Shown in pieces: positions 35,770 through 44,166 of a stretch of 64,000 nt of DNA. The translations under genes and the position numbers were made by a program. Numbering within the stretch: position 1 is the stretch's first letter; each line of letters starts with the position of its first letter. Source of the stretch: Isoetes taiwanensis (Eukaryota; Streptophyta; Lycopodiopsida; Isoetales; Isoetaceae); the NCBI GenBank assembly GCA_021234155.1, contig JAJEKV010000001.1, positions 681,927 to 745,926 on the forward strand, given 5' to 3'. Under the pieces are notes generated by a model that was not told where the DNA came from, did no database searches, and was given only the letters and a program-made list of their open reading frames with translations.

Positions 35770-36610
35770 TAATCGCATCTTGTAACCTACACCTCCCTTG
35801 CTTGAGGTTGGTGTTCTTTCTCTTCAACGTCCTCTTGCCCCACTCACCTGTAGCCTTCCTATTCTTGGCCCGCTCTCCTCCACAGCAGTTGGTCTTGTTG
35901 CGGCCAGCGGTTGGATCCACCATTCGGTTGATGTTCGGTCAACGTTCGATCCCTTGTTGATCAACTTGCTAGTTTTGGCCGTCCTCTCCGCTTCCTTCAC
36001 GGACCTCTCCTCTACTTCTTCACCCCTAACATCTGGTGCGGGTGTGGGGAAGGTCGGCTATGGCGGGGAGCAGAGCTTCGGGTCCGGCGGCTATGGCGGA
36101 GAAGGTCGCCCAGAAGAGACACGCTTTAAAAAGTAACTTAAATTTGAATTCCAACGTTCACTTTTTATTTTAAAAATTTTCCTTTTTTTTTTTAAATTTT
36201 AAACAGGCGCGTATAAAAATACGCGCGACCGTATAGGGCGCTGCGTTACTTATACGGCCTTAACTTTTCGAAATAAACACCTCCGAGGATAGCAGCGTCC
36301 CTTTCGATTTTTTTGGCGGCCTGCTGTCTTTCTGACCTCGGGAGACGTGCCCCTTAGGGTATTTGGAAGGTGCCCGATACATTGGAGCCTTTTTCGCCTT
36401 CATCCGAGCTACCTACGTAAAGTTATGGCCCTTCCAAACTGGGGTCTTCCAGTCGCCCTAACCTTCTTAAGAACTTACAATCTATTATACTAAACTAGCA
36501 CAAAACCAAATATGAGAGAGTCAAACAATCACTTCTAGCTTAAACTCTCTCTCTTAACTACCGAACTAGCGAGTTAGGGTTTGGTCAGTGCTATGATTTT
36601 GAAATAACGA
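35770..36610 (-). other. Leader between PBS and the H3-like ORF
   Basis: About 840 bp, moderately GC-rich. A minus-strand frame 35923-35615 (MVDPTAGRNKTNCCGGERAK, then KRTLKRKNTNLKQGR) overlaps the H3-like ORF start in another frame. A + strand Gly-rich frame (GYGGEQSFGSGGYGGEG, about 36057-36108) is probably its shadow. Near 36209-36260 the dyad GCGCGTATAAAAATACGCGC is followed by CGACCGTATAGG. Nothing else is recognised. Confidence 0.45.
36209..36228. other. Palindrome GCGCGTAT-AAAA-ATACGCGC
   Basis: A perfect 8-bp inverted repeat around AAAA in the element leader. It could be an RNA hairpin in the genomic transcript (for example a packaging or dimerisation-type structure). No function can be shown from sequence alone. 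Confidence 0.6.
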
Positions 36611-36616
36611 AATCAC

Positions 36617-36628
36617 GGCTCGATACCA
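36617..36628 (-). promoter_or_regulatory. Primer binding site for initiator tRNA-Met
   Basis: The element strand reads TGGTATCGAGCC, within a few bases of the 5' LTR end. The usual plant sequence complementary to tRNA-iMet is TGGTATCAGAGC, so this copy lacks one A (or the read lost it). The position and match set the LTR border near 36631. Confidence 0.82.
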
Positions 36629-36630
36629 CC

Positions 36631-37247
36631 GCGGACGCTCCACGAACATATCACGGCTCGGACGTATACATACGGGGACTTTCCCCTCCCATGGCGACCA
36701 ACTCACCATGAGCAGGGCCCTCCGTCTAAATCGGGCCATCTATAAGAAGATGCCCAAGTGAAGGACACAGAGGGGTCATTCGGCCCACGCCTTCAATGGG
36801 GCTCCTACGTCGCGGAAGCGTGAATACAATGTTAGCACACAGTATAATCATATCATAATTTACCACCACGAAGGGTGGCACATCCATCCAAGTACCAACA
36901 ACAAAGAATATGCATCTAAACTTAAGAAAACACCCCAAACCCCCGGTGGGGATGGACTGACGGCTCGGTCTCAAGAGATCAGCAGACAAAAGCATAACCT
37001 GGCGTTGGCTGGCATAGAACATCGGCTAGGGTTGTCCACTCCATCCGCCCCTCCTGTGCACACTTTGCAGATGAGTCGAATCATGCTATGGCATCACTAT
37101 AGCCTTCCGGACACGCAGACTCAAGGTATCACCCTTCGAGCCTACTATAGGGTTCATGAAGCCCCGTCCGATGAGGCAGGTCGGGGAAGCGTCCCCTTCC
37201 AGGATCACAGTGGTTCCATGGGTGGACTAGAGAACACGTGCCGCATC
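36631..37247 (-). repeat. 5' LTR remnant
   Basis: About 615 bp align with 28255-28870 in the same orientation. Shared words include ATGGCGACCAACTCACCATG, GGTTGTCCACTCCATCCGCC and TGGTTCCATGGGTGGACTAG. Similarity stops after GTGCCGCATC at 37247, while the 3' LTR continues for almost 1 kb. The U3 part of the 5' LTR is therefore missing, replaced by the decayed gene at 37.3 kb. Confidence 0.85.
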
Positions 37248-37254
37248 CTGCTCC

Positions 37255-38500
37255 AAACCTATTGTTCCCTGTAAACTGGCAGTTTCCTGCGTTCTGGATC
37301 GCGGATGTTTCAACTGGGGAACTGAACCATGCTTCTATTCCAAAAGATCTAGACCCATGCTTCTATTACAAAAGATCTAGAACTCGCTATACATGTAGCT
37401 ACATCGGCATCTTACTGGGGTGCCTCTGGAGCTCAAACATCAGTCAGTGGACGAAGCTGCTGCCAAGGGATCTGCGCCTATTCTGCCTTTGGAGTCTGGG
37501 GATTTTACCATCCCTTATAATGCATATCTAGAAGGGGAGAATTATATCCTCACCAGATATTCTAGGGCATTTGCAAGGCCTGAGCTTGGGGAGATTGCAA
37601 GAAGACCTTGAGGCTTCAGAGGTGAATCCTCATAATGGCATTGCGGCTGCCTTAGAAAGCATGGCTTTTGATGATTGGGCTTCTAATTTGTTAGTATCAA
37701 ATAGGGTTTCTACTTGCCGAACTTGAAGAAACTGCTCTTGCGGAGGTGTAGTCTCTTATTCCTGAGCCTATTTCTGGTAGAATTATTCGGTCATACTCGT
37801 TATCAGTGGGATCAAGGATTCTTTCAACAAGAGATATCGGAGGGTTCGATCTTGCAGGGCCGAAAATCTTAGTTTATCAGAAGCTTGGTCCAAAATTCCA
37901 GAAACATTAGCTTTTTATGATTATATCGATATAATCTAGCGAAAGGGAATTATTCACCCACATCCTGACGAAGAAAAGACCGTTGCTAATGTTCTGGCAG
38001 AGCCAGGGATTATTCCTGAGATTATAGATAGGTTTACTCTACTGGGTTTAGGGCTACTTTTGCCAATACTAAGGTGAGTAATTTAATCGCTCTTAGCAAT
38101 TGGCAATACTAAAGTGAGTAATTTAATCGCTCTCATCAATTAATGGGTTCTTAAGGAAATGCATAGTGTGTTTATATGTATTTTTTTTTTATTGTTTTAT
38201 GAAGCAATCTGTGTTTTTTTTGTAACTAGTTGTCAATCATGGATTTTTTTAGGGTTATTAATTATGTCTATGCAGTGATTTGTTTTGACCTATATTTTTC
38301 TTTCCTTTGCTAGTAGAACACAGGAAACAATTGAATGCTTTTCTTTGATAGGTAGAACACATGAAACAATTGAATGAAGAGGCAGTAAAGGATCCTCCTA
38401 AAATGGAGATCAAAGAAGCATTTGTAATGCCATGCAATCTATGTACAGTAATACTGGTTGGTGCAGATGCTAGAACTAAGGAGGATGTATGAAACATGGA
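37255..38500 (+). pseudogene. Decayed multi-exon gene fragment, unknown
   Basis: Plus-strand coding pieces follow the truncated LTR: PLELKHQSVDEAAAKGSAPI, FTIPYNAYLEGENYILTRYS (about 37420-37611), then [40 protein letters not shown], and HPHPDEEKTVANVLAEPGII near 38000. Frameshifts and stops separate them. A GGTGAGT donor follows at about 38073. A TTTGATAG acceptor near 38351 opens VEHMKQLNEEAVKDPPKMEI, ending at a TGA near 38490. The donor region (GGCAATACTAA plus AGTGAGTAATTTAATCGCTC) is tandemly duplicated at 38058-38140. The family is unknown. Another protein-like stretch, ATYVEGAKEVEGYEALNKRR, sits at about 38805-38870. Confidence 0.45.
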
Positions 38501-39157
38501 ACACTTACATTGACTTCTTATTAATGTTCCAGGACCCCAAGACCTAAACTCAGCAGGTGAGAATGCATGAATCCACATGTTCTGAAATACTTCTTAGATT
38601 GAGTGATTAAAAATGCTACAAGTATACAAATACTATAAATTGAATGACTATATAATTTTATAATATTGATGGATTGTTTTGAAGTACTTAATTGAATGAT
38701 TATCCTGAAAAATGGAATACTGCTAAATTGAACAATTAAATAATGTTCTAGTATGGATGAAATACTACATAGCTTAATGATTATGCTGAAAAATGCAGCC
38801 ACATATGTTGAGGGAGCTAAGGAAGTGGAAGGCTATGAAGCTCTCAACAAGAGGCGACATTGTTATGCTTTATTGTTGTATTTGCAAAGGGAAGAGTTGC
38901 AAGTGGACATGGCAATTGGTAGAGAGAACTTCTTTGCAAGAGTGTTCACAACAACTCATAATCTTACTTCTGTGGTTGGTCTTTGTTTTAGCCTCATTTA
39001 ATAATTTCTTGCTTGTGGAGGTTGCTTAACAACTACGGTGTATTTGTCTTGTGTCATTGTTGTCCACTCAATCAGATGGATGGATGCATAGATTTTGAAA
39101 CAACACCCCCTTAGGAAATACCTTGCCTTACGCTAGAATAATGTCGTTTTTTTATAG
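38500..39157. other. AT-rich stretch, one protein-like fragment
   Basis: Mostly AT-rich. Loose repeats of TTGAATGA and GAAATACT words occur at about 38600-38790. The only coding-like part is around 38793-38990, where two + frames are open. It may be a further exon of the preceding decayed gene. Confidence 0.3.
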
Positions 39158-39257
39158 AGTTTGAGATTTAGATTGTTTTTTAAGGTTTTCGTTTTAGAGT
39201 TTGAGATTTAGATTGTTTTTTGAAGTTTTGGTTTTAGAGTTTGAGATTTAGATTGTC
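39158..39257. repeat. Three-copy tandem repeat, about 41 bp
   Basis: AGAGTTTGAGATTTAGATTG occurs three times in a row, each of the first two followed by TTTTTT(A/G)AGGTTTT-like sequence. Confidence 0.85.
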
Positions 39258-39533
39258 TGGGACATTGTTATGAAGGGTAATGTTGCTATGAAGAGGGATA
39301 TCTGTCAAACAAGAGGAGTTTTTATAAATTTAGCGATTAAAAGTGGTATTTATTCAGAGTCTCATTAGCTAATGGTGGATTCATACTTATCACCCTTGTT
39401 AGCTAAGGGTAGGTTCACAATTATATTATATTAAAATTTAACTTTAGCACCTTATCGTTATCGTTATGATTAAATTGTCTTGCAGTTCACATATATTAAA
39501 AATTTAACATAATAGATTTGATAAAATCATCAT

Positions 39534-39866
39534 TCACATATTACAAAGGGACGAGACCATTGAGCATTGTTTCTTTTTATGTGATCATCTTCAGCCTGTT
39601 GCGGAGATGATCACATATACAAAGGGACGAGACCATTGAGCATTGTTTCTTTTCATGTGACATTCACAAGTCAGCAAATGCTTCTGGCTATTTATCCGAA
39701 TACTTGTAATAAGTTGCGAAGCCAAGCATTTCATTTAGCATCAGGATGGTTGTTGTGGTCCATCTGGAAGCGCAAAAGATTGTGTATCTTTCAGGGTTTG
39801 GATATTCCTCCTGCAGTTGTCCTTCATGATGCACAAGCTAGAATTGCTAAGGCCTACCATTGTTAG
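39534..39866 (+). pseudogene. LINE ORF2 C-terminal fragment (zf-RVT region)
   Basis: The + strand encodes DETIEHCFFLCD followed by FHLASGWLLWSIWKRKRLCI and FQGLDIPPAVVLHDAQARIA. The E-x-x-EH-x-F-x-C pattern followed by LLW-IWK-R is characteristic of the zinc-binding domain at the end of plant L1-type ORF2 (zf-RVT). The first 70 bp, containing DETIEHCFF, are tandemly duplicated (39546 and 39619), and the RT domain is missing. A related fragment lies at 56745-57243. Confidence 0.6.
39579..39616. other. Perfect 12-bp hairpin at a duplication joint
   Basis: ATGTGATCATCT (39579-39590) and AGATGATCACAT (39605-39616) form a perfect stem around a 14-nt loop. It sits exactly at the junction of the duplicated LINE segment, which suggests strand switching during reverse transcription or replication. 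Confidence 0.7.
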
Positions 39867-39869
39867 TTC

Positions 39870-41770
39870 TCTCATTTCTATCCTAAGGAAACATGTATTT
39901 CCATTCTCTGCTCTATTAGACTTGTCCTTATGCTTCTGCAATACTTCTTCCATGCCGAGCAGCAAGATTTCTTCATGCCAATTCCCATAAAGTCATGGTA
40001 TCAAGTATTCTATTGTCTTGAAGTAGCAATTTGAATCGATTGTTAAAACAAGATTTTGAACTATGATTTAAGCCACTTCACCCTCCTGCAATGGAGGGCA
40101 ACCCTCCGTGCGCAGCACCTTGTTTAAACTGCACAAAATAGAGCTTTTGGATTTAAACTAGTGAATTTGAAAAGGATATTTCCGGCTGAAACATGTATCA
40201 GGAGTAGGTTCAAAAATAAAAGCTAGTCCAGAATGCCGGACCTATCAACATTTTCTACATTCGTTCCAAGATTTGCTTGAAACCTATGTTTTGTGCAGAG
40301 TATTTCCTGGTGAGGCTTGGAATGAATTTGGAAGAAAGTTTTGTAATTACCAAACCGAAGTTTTTCTAGAGGCTGTCTCCACATTTTTATGAGACTTTGC
40401 ATTGGTTTTCCATGATCACCGATGCATACCGCCGCTTTAGGGTGCTTTAACCCTTCTTGAATTACAAAGCTTTAAAATTACACAGGAATCGTCTGTAGAA
40501 TGAACATTTAATTGCTCCCCCTACCCTGTATTGTCTGGAGCCTTTTGCGATGACCAGCTTCTGCGTATTTTTGAAGTAATCTAGACCCTCTTGCATTGTC
40601 GTGTGTATCCACAATTTGCACTGGTAGTTATGCTAAGAGGCCCACGGACTGGCTCTAGGAATCCACAGATTGCACTGGAAAATCCGTTGGATTGGACTAC
40701 AAAATTCAGCTGAAAGGGCGAGGGATTCCACTTCCAGGAGCTTGACTAGAAAATGCACTAATTCAAGTCCATACGTTCATTTATTTAGAAGGCCTGCAAA
40801 TTTTTTCGGCACACCTATTGATTAGGCTATGATTCCAATTACATTGCTAGAATCTTTTCTCAGTTTCGCCTGATTCCATTTGTGGTGCTTGCCTTCTCGC
40901 CTGAATCAAAACATATATGCTTTAGCAGGGTAATTCTCTTTGCACAAATTCAACCAAAGAATCAATTCGATTGGGTTAATAGGAGCTGGAATCGTGGTTT
41001 GGCCCTCCGTCTTAGGCTTAATCGCCCTGAATCAAGTATTTGCAGAAGTATTTGTAAGCCGTTTTTAGGTGTTTGGAGGCAGTGATGATGAAATCTGACC
41101 GATGGGTTTTATCTAGATGGCCTCAGGCTCAAATAGTACAACCGAGGCTCAAAGAGTACAGAAAATCGAAAATCGTTTGATCCTCAGAGGCCGATTCCAG
41201 AGAGTAAGGCAGGAAGGAAGAAAGGATCGGAAGCCTGTATCCAGCCGAAAACACCCTTGCCTAATTTGCCCACGAAAAATAACCTTGTAAGATGCACCGA
41301 GAAGGTCAAGAATTATGCTAAAGGGCAGGCTAATTTGTGAACTTCTAAACCCAATTCGGGCTGATAGATACATGGTTTTGGCCTGAGGAATCCAAGGCTT
41401 TGCTGATGAGCAAGACATTCTATAAATTAGACTAATATGCTATAAATTCGAATGGCAACGCACCTGGATATTTTGTGTTGCATTTTTCTCTCTATCCTTC
41501 CTCGGCCCACAATGATTTTCTTAGGTCTGGTAGTGTATCTGCAGAGTAAGCTCGTCGCAAGCTATGTTTTTAAGATGGCTCACAGAGATTGCTATTCAAG
41601 GTATGCCTTCGTGCCAGAAATTAATATCTGGTTCCAGCTTTGGACATTTTGGAAGTTTTTTGTTTATTTTTGCAACCAGAAAGTGGGTCAATAATTTTAT
41701 ATGTAAGAAGATACATACAAGTTACGCAACGATCCTATAGTGCATGTTCCAATTTTCGCATGTTCTTATA
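39870..41770. other. Spacer, nothing recognised
   Basis: No coding frame above about 90 codons and no recognisable motif on either strand. Words such as CCACAGATTGCACTGG and GAATC(A/C)A recur, but no organised repeat was seen. Confidence 0.45.
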
Positions 41771-41895
41771 GTGCAAAGGGGGGGCAAGTGAGTAGCAAGG
41801 TTTCTAGCATTTGGAGTTACGCATCAATCCTACGGTTTCTAACATTTGAACTGAGCTTGCAAAGTTTCAAAACTTTCTATTTTAGATTGAGGTGT

Positions 41896-42041
41896 TGTAA
41901 CGGACCTATGGGAGACGCTCGAGTAGATCTGGGTGTCGCGTTCCTGAGACACACCGGCATAAATGGGTAGAAGTGACTACTTATAACTGTCTAGACGGTT
42001 TTGCCCAGTTGGTTAAGGGCATGTCGGTTAGGAACGTTACA
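41896..42041 (+). repeat. TRIM 5' LTR
   Basis: 146 bp bounded by TGTAAC and GTTACA, an inverted hexanucleotide. It includes GCTCGAGTAGATCTGGGTGT and TTTTGCCCAGTTGGTTAAGG, shared with the second LTR. Confidence 0.92.
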
Positions 42042-42043
42042 TT

Positions 42044-42055
42044 TGGTATCAGAGC
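42044..42055 (+). promoter_or_regulatory. TRIM primer binding site (tRNA-iMet)
   Basis: TGGTATCAGAGC, a perfect copy of the usual plant initiator-Met PBS, two bases after the 5' LTR. Confidence 0.93.
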
Positions 42056-42182
42056 AGGGCTTGAGTTCGAGTCTCCATGGGGGCAAGTATGACCCGGAAT
42101 ACCGTTGGATGGTAGGTCATGACTTGGTCTTGGATACCATGGGATGCGATGGTTTGTGATGCTCGAGGACGAGCATAATTCT

Positions 42183-42193
42183 AGTGGGAGAGA
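42183..42193 (+). promoter_or_regulatory. TRIM polypurine tract
   Basis: AGTGGGAGAGA lies one base before the TGTAAC start of the 3' LTR. Confidence 0.85.
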
Positions 42194-42194
42194 T

Positions 42195-42327
42195 TGTAAC
42201 GGACCCATGGGAGATGCTCGAGTAGATCTGGGTGTCGCGTTCCTGAGACACCGGCATAAATGGGTAGAAGTAACTACTCATAAACATCTAGACGATTTTG
42301 CCCAGTTGGTTAAGGGCATACGTTACA
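42195..42327 (+). repeat. TRIM 3' LTR
   Basis: 133 bp, same ends as the 5' LTR. It lacks GTCGGTTAGGA near its end and one AC dinucleotide. Confidence 0.92.
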
Positions 42328-42594
42328 TGTGTTCTATTTTTTGACGAGGTGCTTATCCACGAGCACCTAGAACATTCTAGAACTATCTAAAATATCCTAT
42401 TTTGAGTTTTTGCAATTTTTCAGTAAACTTTCTATTTTTAAACTGGGGTGCTTATCCATGAGCATCTAGAACATTGTAGAACTATCTAGAACATCCTATT
42501 TTGAGCTTTTGCAACTTCCATAAACTTTCTATTTTTAGACTAATCTACTATTTTTGGCATTAGACTAAGGTGCCTACCCATGAGCATCGTTACA

Positions 42595-43345
42595 CGTGCA
42601 TTTATTGGCTCCCGAAATCGGGTCAAACCGCCCAAGCCAGGTTCGCCAGCGAACCCTCGAAGATTCGAGTGAACCCGGAGGATTCGCCCACACGAACCCG
42701 CAGGGGGACGGGCGGCGACGCGGCATTGTCATTCTTCGCCCCGGGTTTTAAGCCGCATTAAGCCCGTCAATCGGTCGGGTCGGAAAAGGTGCGCAGGCGC
42801 CGGGTTCAGCGGATTCGCCTGGGCGAACCCTAGATCAAATCAGCGGGCGGGGCGGGCGTCCGTGGTGGCAGCCGCTGGTCGGGTCGGAGCCCGGGTTAAG
42901 CTCGCGAACCCATATGTCAAATCGCGGCGTCTAAGCGTCGGACGGCGGTCGCTGGTTCAAAGTCGGGGTGCGTGGTTCGCTTTTTGTTAACCCATATGTG
43001 TATTGTGCGGTGGCGGGGGCCACCCCCCTCGCACAATTTTGAAATGCCCAAGTTTTTTTTGAAATACGCCACCCCGATTTTTTTGAAATACAAGGGGGTG
43101 GGGGTTGTTCACCCTACCCCCACAATTTCAACCATAGGCGCTTATGGAGCCCACATTTTGCTATCACGCATGCCCAATGAATAAGATTGAAAGAAGGGTT
43201 CGATTGAAAGAATGATTCGCCTGGGCGAATCCTTATACGAGCCTAAGGGCTATTTATGCGCACCAAGACATTGTATGCTCATATCGTTTGGGAGGGCGCA
43301 GGTGCTTTGATCGAGTGCTGGTGCTATAGCACTCCATATCTCTCT
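42595..43345. other. GC-rich segment with palindromic GGCGAA words
   Basis: An abrupt change from AT-rich repeat to GC-rich sequence. (G)GGCGAACCC and GATTCGCC words recur. ATTCGCC-TG-GGCGAAT at about 43217-43232 is a perfect inverted repeat, and a near copy lies at 42822-42840. A C/G homopolymer-rich part follows near 43015-43120. No gene is supported. It may be the 5' part of the large element that continues to 54.4 kb. Confidence 0.4.
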
Positions 43346-43347
43346 CA

Positions 43348-43600
43348 TAGCCTTTTTTTTTGCATTTATCATAGGCTATTTTTACAATAGACATTTAGAA
43401 TAGGATATTTTTAGCACATGCTATTTTTTTTTACCATGGGCTATTTTTTTTTACCAGAGGGCTACTTTTTTTTGCCATAGGCATTTTTTACCATGGGAAG
43501 TTTTTTTTACCATAGGCCAATACCACACGCTATTTCTAACCATAGTCTAATTTTTTTTTAACATAGGCAATTTTTTACCAGAGGCTATTTTTGCCATAGG
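43348..43600. repeat. T-tract minisatellite, about 10 units
   Basis: Irregular 22-30-bp units of the form GGCTATTTTTTTTTACCATG run from 43348 to 43600. T-tract length varies from 5 to 9, and the flank alternates between CCATAGG, CCATGGG and CCAGAGG. The array stops about 60 bp before the ATG at 43660. Confidence 0.85.
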
Positions 43601-43659
43601 CAGTAGCAGGTTCGTGTTGTGATAGACACTCGTTTGTCTTCCTAGTAGAGTGTCCGAGA

Positions 43660-44166
43660 ATGGCAGAGGTAGACACCGACGACTCAGTGAGTCAGATTTC
43701 AGATGAAAATGATAGTGATTATGGCCTTCATGACACCGAGGATGACACAATGTCAGAGGAGGAAACCGGGGATGATACGGACGATGGGTGGAACCCGCCT
43801 GGCCTATCCACTTCACAAGTTACTCCCACCCAAGATCCCCAAGAACTTGTTCATGAATTGGCCGGTCTCTACCCGGACCCAGTACAATGGCTTCGTGGTG
43901 CACCTCAGGTTGGTGGTTACGCATTCAACGAGTGTGTGTATGCGTTGATGAGGTTGTGCCTACAGCAACACTATGTTCCCCATCCGTCCGAAATAAGTGC
44001 CGCCGATCCCCGCCCTACCCGGTCCCCGCAGAGAAGCGGAGGGCACCCGCCGAGAACCACGCCCCCTGATGCACCGATGGGTCGCATATTGTCGATCTTG
44101 CGGTTGGACGATGAGTCCGAATCCGGTGGTTGGTTGTACTGCCGTGCAAACCGCCCCACAAGTTAG
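43660..44166 (+). CDS. Acidic N-terminal ORF, possible transposase N-part
   Basis: 168 codons from ATG 43660. Residues 1-50 are Asp/Glu/Ser-rich (MAEVDTDDSVSQISDENDSD, then EDDTMSEEETGDD). Residues 60-110 include ELVHELAGLYPDPVQWLRGA and FNECVYALMRLCLQQHYVPH, a plausible folded region. Residues 110-168 are Pro/Arg-rich, possibly read out of the real frame. GC content and codon use are unlike the AT-rich flanks. It opens the GC-rich block whose later part looks MULE-like. I recognise no named domain. Confidence 0.45.
   Translation: MAEVDTDDSVSQISDENDSDYGLHDTEDDTMSEEETGDDTDDGWNPPGLSTSQVTPTQDPQELVHELAGLYPDPVQWLRGAPQVGGYAFNECVYALMRLCLQQHYVPHPSEISAADPRPTRSPQRSGGHPPRTTPPDAPMGRILSILRLDDESESGGWLYCRANRPTS

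Larger units (their letters stand above)
28255..37247 (-). mobile_element. Ty3/gypsy chromovirus carrying a histone H3-like ORF
   Basis: A minus-strand LTR retrotransposon of about 9 kb. In transcription order it has a 5' LTR remnant (37247-36631), PBS (36628-36617), a leader with a histone-fold ORF (35762-35361), gag (about 35165-34000), protease, reverse transcriptase, RNase H, integrase, chromodomain, a purine-rich PPT (29848-29837) and a 3' LTR (29836-28255). The pol order PR-RT-RH-INT is that of Ty3/gypsy, and the chromodomain after the integrase marks a chromovirus. Frameshifts and stops break gag and pol, so it is not autonomous now. The 5' LTR lacks its first 960 bp or so, which removes the promoter side. 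The LTR copies share about 600 bp with many small indels, suggesting age or sequence error. The flank opposite the 3' LTR is lost, so no target duplication can be checked. Confidence 0.9.
41896..42327 (+). mobile_element. Complete TRIM retrotransposon (432 bp)
   Basis: Two direct LTRs, 41896-42041 (146 bp) and 42195-42327 (133 bp), both start TGTAACGGAC and end CGTTACA. The length difference is exactly two indels (11 and 2 bp). The internal 153 bp start with a PBS two bases after the LTR and end with a purine-rich tract directly before the second LTR. This is the definition of a terminal-repeat retrotransposon in miniature: non-coding, mobilised by another element's enzymes. GGTGT before and TGTGT after may be a 5-bp target duplication with one change. 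Internal words GCTCGAGGACGAGCATAATT resemble the pol end of Ty3/gypsy elements, so it may be a deletion derivative of one. Confidence 0.92.
41771..42590. repeat. HSE-rich repeat, left copy (holds the TRIM)
   Basis: The unit opens GGCA(A)GTGAGTAGCA(A/T)GG and TTTCTAACATTT, then repeats TTTCTATTTTTAGACT, GGTGCTTATCCATGAGCA, TCTAGAACATTCTAGAAC and TATCTAGAA blocks. The right copy at 54450-55380 begins with the same opening and the same block order in the same orientation. The TRIM at 41896-42327 interrupts the left copy. A perfect GAA-nn-TTC-nn-GAA heat-shock-element pattern sits at 42370-42382. Confidence 0.8.

Noticed and set aside
35637-36136. + frames of 107-112 codons opposite the H3-like ORF
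   Set aside because: They are antisense to a clear histone fold; the Gly-rich end reflects a simple GGCTATGGCGG repeat.
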